A DNA stretch of 64,000 nt from Deltaproteobacteria bacterium (GTDB taxonomy: Bacteria > Bdellovibrionota > FAC87 > UBA2466), in the NCBI GenBank assembly GCA_016196825.1, contig JACPWY010000023.1, forward strand, positions 1 to 64,000. The letters run 5' to 3'. The translations under genes were made by a program, and so were the position numbers. Positions 59,169-64,000 of this stretch are shown in pieces. The first letter of the stretch is position 1; each line of letters starts with the position of its first letter. The notes under the pieces were generated by a model. The model saw nothing but the letters and a program-made list of their open reading frames with translations, made no database searches and was not told where the DNA came from.

Positions 59169-59576
59169 TTACTTGGCATTGGTGAAGCCATTCATCTCCA
59201 ATGCACGAGCACACTCATACCAACCTTCAACGCCCGACTGACGAACGCCCGCATCATTGAACACGGGGGCGAGGTTGCGCTGTTGGTAGAGACGTAAAGC
59301 AGACACATCGATCAATCGGCTGTTAAACGCCCACATGCGCTCGGCTTCACACGCTCGCCAGTTCTTCTGCTGATCTGTTTCGGGACCATTGGCCGGATTG
59401 GGAGTCGGCGACGGCTCTGTCGGTGGAGTCGGTTCAGAGTGCGGCGCGGGTTCCGAAGGTGTTGGATGGTCAACAAAGTCGGAGCATGACGACAAGGTCG
59501 GGAGTACAAGAAGAAATGATAGAGTAAGGAGTGTCTTAATGCGTTTGGATTGTTGAGTTTGGTTTAGTTGATTCAT
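59169..59576 (-). CDS. Proline-rich lipoprotein of the element
   Basis: The 135-residue product has a lipoprotein signal (LLTLSFLLVLPTLSSC), a proline/threonine/serine linker of about 30 residues, and a small C-terminal domain (WRACEAERMWAFNSRL ... GWYECARALEM) with two cysteines. No family is known to me. It is separated by about 60 bases from the replication-relaxation gene upstream in the same direction. Confidence 0.65.
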   Translation of the reverse strand: MNQLNQTQQSKRIKTLLTLSFLLVLPTLSSCSDFVDHPTPSEPAPHSEPTPPTEPSPTPNPANGPETDQQKNWRACEAERMWAFNSRLIDVSALRLYQQRNLAPVFNDAGVRQSGVEGWYECARALEMNGFTNAK

Positions 59577-59637
59577 AAATTACCTACAAAAAATATCAAT
59601 CGGGTCAAAAACGGCCATATAGGCCCATCAATAAGGC

Positions 59638-60516
59638 TCAGCGGGGTCCGCCGAGCAAACCGCAAAACTTTGTATTCTGTGGACTTTTTCGCCCATCAAG
59701 CATCAAGTGGGTCCCATGTACTTGGGAACTACTTGGGAGGCACTTGCCAAGAACCTCAGCAATCGTTTTTCCGGACTTCTGTCCAAAAGAAATCGATGCC
59801 TGCCATCCCTTTGAATAGATGGCGTCTAGTTCGACAAACGCATGTTTGGTCTGCCCTCTCGACACCCGACTGGTCAGGCGATGGATCTTCTCAGCAAAGC
59901 GCGCCCCACTCACGATCCATAAAACCATCGCTACCTTCGTTTCGCCTCCGTAGAAACGGCCAACCATTTCATAGTCGTCGTCGCACTTTGAGGTGAGTTC
60001 AACTTCCAGAGCAATCACCTGCTGGCCGCTCTCGTTCATAAGACGCCAGAAGCCGTCCGATCGGTGAAACATGTTCTTCGGCACCCACTCCGGAAAGTCG
60101 TTTGGATGCAGGCGACGGAGCTCCTGTTCAGAAAAAAACTCCAGTCCCGATGAGTCCTCAATGAGACCATCCCCGAGGTGGACCGCCGACACCAATGCAT
60201 CGTGGACCAAATACTCCGATAGATACCCTTCTTCACGCATTTTTGGCATCCGCGCCTTAACGAAGGCAAACCCTCTCTTGTTTAGGGCCCAGAGACAGTA
60301 ACTCTGGGTCTCGTCACAACGCGCGCGGATATACCCGGCCTTTTCCAACACCCACAATCGTTTGTAGGCCGTCCATAACGCTAGGTTGGGATAGAACTTC
60401 GCAGCGATGGCACTTGTTGTCGTCATCTTCCACTTCCACAAAAAATGGAGGAGGGGCGCATCGCGATGAGTAATGACAGCCCGGCGATCAGGCCCTTTTT
60501 TGCTGTTCGTATTCAT
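59638..60516 (-). CDS. Replication-relaxation family protein
   Basis: The 292-residue product has a winged-helix start (RDAPLLHFLWKWKMTTTSAIAAKFYP... LWVLEKAGYIRARCDE) followed by the family's nuclease-like region (LVHDALVSAVHLGDGLI, VIALEVELTSKCDDDYEMVGRFY, VAMVLWIV). These proteins are encoded on conjugative elements and plasmids beside FtsK/TraD-like ATPases, and probably take part in DNA processing at oriT. It begins directly after the ATPase gene with no gap. Confidence 0.75.
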   Translation of the reverse strand: MNTNSKKGPDRRAVITHRDAPLLHFLWKWKMTTTSAIAAKFYPNLALWTAYKRLWVLEKAGYIRARCDETQSYCLWALNKRGFAFVKARMPKMREEGYLSEYLVHDALVSAVHLGDGLIEDSSGLEFFSEQELRRLHPNDFPEWVPKNMFHRSDGFWRLMNESGQQVIALEVELTSKCDDDYEMVGRFYGGETKVAMVLWIVSGARFAEKIHRLTSRVSRGQTKHAFVELDAIYSKGWQASISFGQKSGKTIAEVLGKCLPSSSQVHGTHLMLDGRKSPQNTKFCGLLGGPR

Positions 60517-61941
60517 CTACTGCACCTTTTGTTCCGGCTGGTCCGCCTGATCAGACTGTTGAGAAGACTTCTTAAGTGGCGCCAGTAACGACACGGCGGC
60601 GTCGTGCGACAGAAAAGGCGTTTGCAGTTCCAACATTTCCGCCCCGACCTTCCAAATGCCACGACCTGGATAGGGCGGTAGCTCGGTTCCCCGTCCGTTT
60701 CCGAGGACAGCAATGCTGGATGCATCGTTGGCCATCTGGAAACACAAGACTCCCGGCAAGTTTGCTTTCACTTGCGGATCCAAGGAGCGTGAATCCGGTC
60801 GCTGTGTGGAAATGATGAGATGCACTCCGGCAGCGCGCCCCCGCCTAGCAATGTCGCTCAGCACACGTCGGGCCTGCTGTGCCTCAGAGACCTTTGTCCT
60901 GTCACTGGATAAAAACAGCTCGGCCGCTTCATCAACCACAATAAATTCTCGTTTGGGATCAGTCTCTGGATCATGGCCAGGACGCGCACAAAAAGAGTCG
61001 AAGTCCAGACAATTGGCCTCCTTTATCGCATTCAGCCTCCGCGGCAGTTCACCCGAGTATTCGCCCAGTCTTTTGCAGGCGCTCTCAACATTTTCGTATA
61101 CAGCAACGTCAGGAATCCCCTCAAACAGGTGCGACTCAAGTCCCTCCTTGAGATCGATGAGGATGAATTGCGAATTTTTGCAATTGAGCAAGTGCGTCGT
61201 GATGAATTGGCGCAAGAAAGACGATTTTCCGCCGCCGGTTTGGCCCGCGATCAAGAGGTGTGGCACTCGCCTAATGTCGGCCTTAATGATGCTGGCGCGG
61301 GTCTCTCCAACTAGGAACTTGCACGGCGGAAGTAAGGCTACATTTGCCAGTTCAACATTCCGTGGCATCGGATTTTTGGAGAATATGATGTCGATGGTCC
61401 CCCTCTTACGGTTTTCACGGAAATCATCGATAAAAATCCCCATGTTGCTTTCGATTCCGGCGCGAGCCGCTTTAAATTTTTCCAAGGTATTCCCGGCAAT
61501 GGTGACCCGTAACATCTGAGTCAGTTCATCGAAGGTCTTTTCAAACACTAGGGTCGGCAGTCGCCCCGTTGAGCTTTTCAAGCCGGCTTCCGAAAACACC
61601 CGGTGGAGTTCGCGGGTCCTATATTGCTTAAAGCCCATTTGAAATAGAGCCCACGCCCAAAATCCACTGAAGGCCCATATTGCCCAGTTGAGAAGTACCC
61701 AGAGGGGTTTCGTCGGATAGATTTTTCCGAGATGAAGAAGCCGGAATAGCGATCGGTCGACATGGGCTGCGTACCCGATGTTGCCCAGAATGCTGAAGAT
61801 GCCACACAACCCCCAGGGGATGAGACCATGGCGAACACCCAGGTAGAGCTCTTTGAAGAATCCAACAACGAAGATAACTACCTTCTCAATCGATTTTGCG
61901 AATTCAATTCGCGGATCTTTCTTATCATCTGTATTGAGCAT
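60517..61941 (-). CDS. FtsK/TraD-like conjugative coupling ATPase
   Basis: The 474-residue protein has two transmembrane helices near the N-terminus (about residues 38-60 and 80-105) and an FtsK/SpoIIIE-type motor: Walker A LIAGQTGGGKSSFLRQFI, then QFILIDLKEGLESHLFEG, Walker B REFIVVDEAAELFL, LSDIARRGRAAGVHLIISTQRPDSRSL and the later LPGVLCFQMANDASSIAVLG. It probably pumps DNA into the secretion channel. It is smaller than F TraD. It follows the TraB-like gene without a gap. Confidence 0.85.
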   Translation of the reverse strand: MLNTDDKKDPRIEFAKSIEKVVIFVVGFFKELYLGVRHGLIPWGLCGIFSILGNIGYAAHVDRSLFRLLHLGKIYPTKPLWVLLNWAIWAFSGFWAWALFQMGFKQYRTRELHRVFSEAGLKSSTGRLPTLVFEKTFDELTQMLRVTIAGNTLEKFKAARAGIESNMGIFIDDFRENRKRGTIDIIFSKNPMPRNVELANVALLPPCKFLVGETRASIIKADIRRVPHLLIAGQTGGGKSSFLRQFITTHLLNCKNSQFILIDLKEGLESHLFEGIPDVAVYENVESACKRLGEYSGELPRRLNAIKEANCLDFDSFCARPGHDPETDPKREFIVVDEAAELFLSSDRTKVSEAQQARRVLSDIARRGRAAGVHLIISTQRPDSRSLDPQVKANLPGVLCFQMANDASSIAVLGNGRGTELPPYPGRGIWKVGAEMLELQTPFLSHDAAVSLLAPLKKSSQQSDQADQPEQKVQ

Positions 61942-62802
61942 TTATCCCCCACTTCCATCAAACATTACCTGGAACTTTCGACCCTTCTCGACCTCGATTC
62001 TGGGCGCCTTTTCCCGTAAACCAGTCATGAGATCTTTTGATTGATCAAGAGCCGCGTGCGTCGTCCCATTGAGAAGAGCGTTGTTGACCGTGTTTTTTCT
62101 AACAGCCACTCCTCCCTTCACCTCGGTCTCCTGCAACGCGTCTGACAACCCGCCCACAAAGTTAAGTCCAATCCCGGCGGCGAGCTTCATTGCCTCGTTC
62201 CCCACGCGGTTACCTTTAATGCCCGCAATCTGATCGATCCCATCTAGGGCCTGGGCACCAATCGTAAGAATGGTTCCATCTCTTTTGACGAGCTTTTCGA
62301 AACGTAAAATGAGGCGCTCCTCAGTCGAATTGCCATTGCCCAGAAGCTGGGCGCCCGCTTCGATGACCCGCTCTCCATTCACAATGACATCCTGTAAAAC
62401 CTCGGCCCTCACAGGTCCATCTGAGGCACCGGTCACAAGCCTTGCTTTGGCCAAAGTCCCCGGCGGAATCCCGGTCATCGCGCGGTAGATGACCTGCGGG
62501 CCAGAATAGGTAATCGGTTTCCTAGTCTTTGTGGTTTCAGCTAAATTTTGCCTCGGAACCGCCGACACCATGTCCGGGATTAAGTAAAGAATTGCCGGTA
62601 CCATCTCACTCCTGTGTTGCAGGTCCATCTGGGTCATCGCGCAGATCACTGTGTAAGAGGTAAACGCGGTGAAGAATATAATGACTGCCAACCAAACCCG
62701 CTGTCTGCTGAAACTGTATTTAGTCCGGTCCCATGTGCGAAAGACCAGATTGCGCTTTTTCGCAGCGTTTGCGCTCGCAATCTTTGCTTCCTGCTCCATC
62801 AT
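61942..62802 (-). CDS. TraB/VirB10-like type IV secretion protein
   Basis: The 286-residue product has one transmembrane helix (VWLAVIIFFTAFTSYTVI, about residues 36-53) and a periplasmic domain of the TrbI/VirB10 kind: IPPGTLAKARLVTGASDGPV, IEAGAQLLGNGNSTEERLILRF and GNEAMKLAAGIGLNFVGG. It would span the periplasm linking inner and outer membrane parts of the channel. It is shorter than F TraB and lacks a long proline-rich middle. It overlaps the TraK-like gene by 4 bases. Confidence 0.75.
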   Translation of the reverse strand: MMEQEAKIASANAAKKRNLVFRTWDRTKYSFSRQRVWLAVIIFFTAFTSYTVICAMTQMDLQHRSEMVPAILYLIPDMVSAVPRQNLAETTKTRKPITYSGPQVIYRAMTGIPPGTLAKARLVTGASDGPVRAEVLQDVIVNGERVIEAGAQLLGNGNSTEERLILRFEKLVKRDGTILTIGAQALDGIDQIAGIKGNRVGNEAMKLAAGIGLNFVGGLSDALQETEVKGGVAVRKNTVNNALLNGTTHAALDQSKDLMTGLREKAPRIEVEKGRKFQVMFDGSGG

Positions 62803-63170
62803 TTTTTTACCTTCTTTTTTCGTTTGAGCATCGCATCCCGAATCAAAAGGATTTCGTCCCCTGAATTGGTTGAGGCCGATAGATCAAAGCTGAATCGCCG
62901 CCCGGGCAGATACACAACCAGATTTGAATGGGCGTGAGGTATGAGTGCCGAGATCGCCAAATCACTATCGATATACTCGACCCCGAAGACGTTCTTGCCA
63001 CCGAGTACGACCTTCGAGGGTTTGGTCGGAAAGCTCAAAATAGTGCTCTGCCCCAATTTCACGGTCACGCGCGCTACATCGGTGTCCCTCATGTAGAGAG
63101 TCTTCGCCGCCGGCGTGACAGCAGCCCATGAAAGACCCGCCAATAACAAAACAAATAGGCTACTTCGCAT
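62799..63170 (-). CDS. TraK/VirB9-like exported protein
   Basis: The product has about 123 residues with a signal peptide (MRSSLFVLLLAGLSWAAVTPA). The mature part has strands like VARVTVKLGQSTILSFPTKPSKVVLGG and NLVVYLPGRRFSFDL, the pattern of the N-terminal half of TraK/VirB9 and of secretin-associated N domains. It is short for TraK (about 240), so the outer-membrane-binding half may be missing. The ATG at 63170 has GGGGGATAAAG before it. Its order between TraE- and TraB-like genes is as in F plasmids. Confidence 0.65.
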   Translation of the reverse strand: MRSSLFVLLLAGLSWAAVTPAAKTLYMRDTDVARVTVKLGQSTILSFPTKPSKVVLGGKNVFGVEYIDSDLAISALIPHAHSNLVVYLPGRRFSFDLSASTNSGDEILLIRDAMLKRKKKVKK

Positions 63171-63708
63171 CTTTATCCCCCGGTTTAGTGACAGATTTGA
63201 ATTGAAGCACCCTGAGCCCATAAGGGTTACCACGCGACCGCACGACTGAGCTCACGGTGAGCTTGAGCGGAAATGGCAGCACCGATCGCACAGACCCAAC
63301 GCTCAAGATTCGGTCGGCATCCACCAGAATCTCCTGGCCACTCACCTTTTCGATTTGATTGAATAGTACCCGCTGCTTGATCTCCTTTTCCTGAAAACCC
63401 TTCAGCTCCTGCGCTCGGTACTGGATTTCCTCGGAAGATAGCCAGCCCTCTTGGGGTAATCGATTGGAATCAAAACGCCCCGAGAGTGCCTCCGATAGAA
63501 ATGCGTTCAGTTCCGCGTCCGTTCGTTCGGTGGAACCGGTCGCTGCCACTTGAGACATACAACCTCTTTCAATGACAATCGGATCGCGGGCGGTCACAAC
63601 CGTTAGAGCAACTAATAGTCCGATGACTGCGAGTGAGAGACTCACGATCGCAAATCGGAGCACATTGTTTTGGGTTAAGACCTGAGACCAGGCGACTGTG
63701 TACTTCAT
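63160..63708 (-). CDS. TraE-like type IV secretion protein
   Basis: The 182-residue product has one N-terminal transmembrane helix (VLRFAIVSLSLAVIGLLVALTVV, about residues 16-38) followed by a periplasmic domain, the layout of F TraE/VirB8-type proteins, with similar length (F TraE is about 188). Family signs are the spacing from the anchor and the strand-helix-strand end (PLKLTVSSVVRSRGNPYGLRVLQFK). It overlaps the next gene by 11 bases and the preceding one by 4 (ATGA). Confidence 0.65.
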   Translation of the reverse strand: MKYTVAWSQVLTQNNVLRFAIVSLSLAVIGLLVALTVVTARDPIVIERGCMSQVAATGSTERTDAELNAFLSEALSGRFDSNRLPQEGWLSSEEIQYRAQELKGFQEKEIKQRVLFNQIEKVSGQEILVDADRILSVGSVRSVLPFPLKLTVSSVVRSRGNPYGLRVLQFKSVTKPGDKDAK

Positions 63709-63998
63709 TTTCTTTTCTCCTCAAACAGTGGGGGCCGCTTTTTTTCCTTCAAATTGAATCGCGGCAATTTCTTCACCCCTGGAATCGCGAAATACCTTTC
63801 CGACACGTGATTTGCCGCGGTATGACCCGCGTTGTAGGCCCACTTACCTCTCTCAACTACTGCACCACCGTATTGGGTCGCCCTGTTCAATATTTTTCCA
63901 GGTCCAAATGCCAAGGACCCCATGCCGATCTGCCCGAGGCCTGGTGATAACGAACTCAACCCAGCACCCGCCAGTGCGTGGACGATATAAGGCGTCAT
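63705..63998 (-). CDS. Small protein of the conjugation gene cluster, unknown
   Basis: The 97-residue product has a glycine/serine-rich start with weakly hydrophobic stretches (IVHALAGAGLSSLSPGLGQIGMGSLAFG), possibly inserting into membranes, and a strongly basic C-terminus (KKLPRFNLKEKKRPP). Position before the TraE-like gene would suit a TraA or TraL-like function, but the sequence gives no direct support. It starts 2 bases from the window edge. Confidence 0.5.
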   Translation of the reverse strand: MTPYIVHALAGAGLSSLSPGLGQIGMGSLAFGPGKILNRATQYGGAVVERGKWAYNAGHTAANHVSERYFAIPGVKKLPRFNLKEKKRPPLFEEKRK

Positions 63999-64000
63999 CA

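Larger units (their letters stand above)
55027..64000. mobile_element. Integrative conjugative element at tRNA-Tyr (right part outside the window)
   Basis: From the 3' end of tRNA-Tyr to the window edge all genes lie on the minus strand and many overlap by a few bases. They comprise integrase, excisionase-like protein, small lipoproteins, a Hint-domain protein, a replication-relaxation protein, an FtsK/TraD-like ATPase and TraB-, TraK- and TraE-like proteins. This is the expected content of an element with an F-type type IV secretion system. The left attachment site should be within or just after the tRNA 3' end; the right one is not in the window. Confidence 0.8.

Noticed and set aside
1-64000. 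CRISPR arrays or rRNA genes
   Set aside because: No regularly spaced direct repeats and no rRNA-like sequence were seen. The repeated TATCGACGATA sites are too few and unevenly spaced for a CRISPR array.

Overview
The window looks like a piece of chromosome from a predatory-type or free-living member of the Bdellovibrionota (formerly Deltaproteobacteria). The evidence is indirect: a TIGR02147-type regulator, the TIGR03546/TIGR03545 pair, a menaquinol:cytochrome c-type bc complex, many short exported proteins, and a mobile element with a replication-relaxation protein next to an FtsK-like ATPase. No rRNA or other species marker is present, so this stays an inference.

Layout. 1-4050 is accessory: the N-terminal part of an HNH-type protein runs off the left edge behind an array of TATCGACGATA operators, followed by a HicB/XRE-like regulator, two small exported proteins, and a TIGR02147-type regulator coupled to an exported protein that is split by a frameshift. 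4219-11014 is a respiratory operon (Rieske, cytochrome b6-like, subunit IV-like, an eight-haem cytochrome c) ending in a GT39-like membrane glycosyltransferase. 11135-16240 holds a lipase-like hydrolase, a PLP decarboxylase, two ArsA/Get3-type ATPases in tandem and a HAMP membrane protein.

16265-28078 is the most unusual locus. It is a 12-kb, three-gene operon encoding a PrkA-like AAA+ protein, a 2069-residue Clp-like AAA+ protein, and a fusion of a SpoVR-like domain to a YeaH/DUF444 von Willebrand A domain. PrkA, YeaH and SpoVR/YcgB form a known cytoplasmic stress module in other bacteria. Here all three products begin with apparent Sec signal peptides, so the module appears re-deployed outside the cytoplasm.

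28188-54682 is mostly core genome: DUF503, a compact AddAB-like nuclease/helicase pair, adenine deaminase, MsrB, a Pal-like lipoprotein, an AlkB-like oxygenase, a dicarboxylate symporter, LysA, an FKBP isomerase, MutY, a malic enzyme-phosphotransacetylase fusion, a DUF2608 HAD protein and a nitroreductase. Intergenic regions carry three good sigma-54 promoters, several sigma-70 promoters that place the transcription start almost on the start codon (leaderless mRNAs), and remarkable inverted repeats, including a 62-bp perfect palindrome and a nested 181-bp element.

54782-55026 holds tRNA-Thr and tRNA-Tyr. Directly beyond tRNA-Tyr begins an integrative conjugative element that runs to the right edge: tyrosine integrase, excisionase-like protein, lipoproteins, a secreted Hint-domain protein, a replication-relaxation protein, an FtsK/TraD-like ATPase, and TraB-, TraK- and TraE-like type IV secretion proteins, nearly all translationally overlapped on the minus strand.
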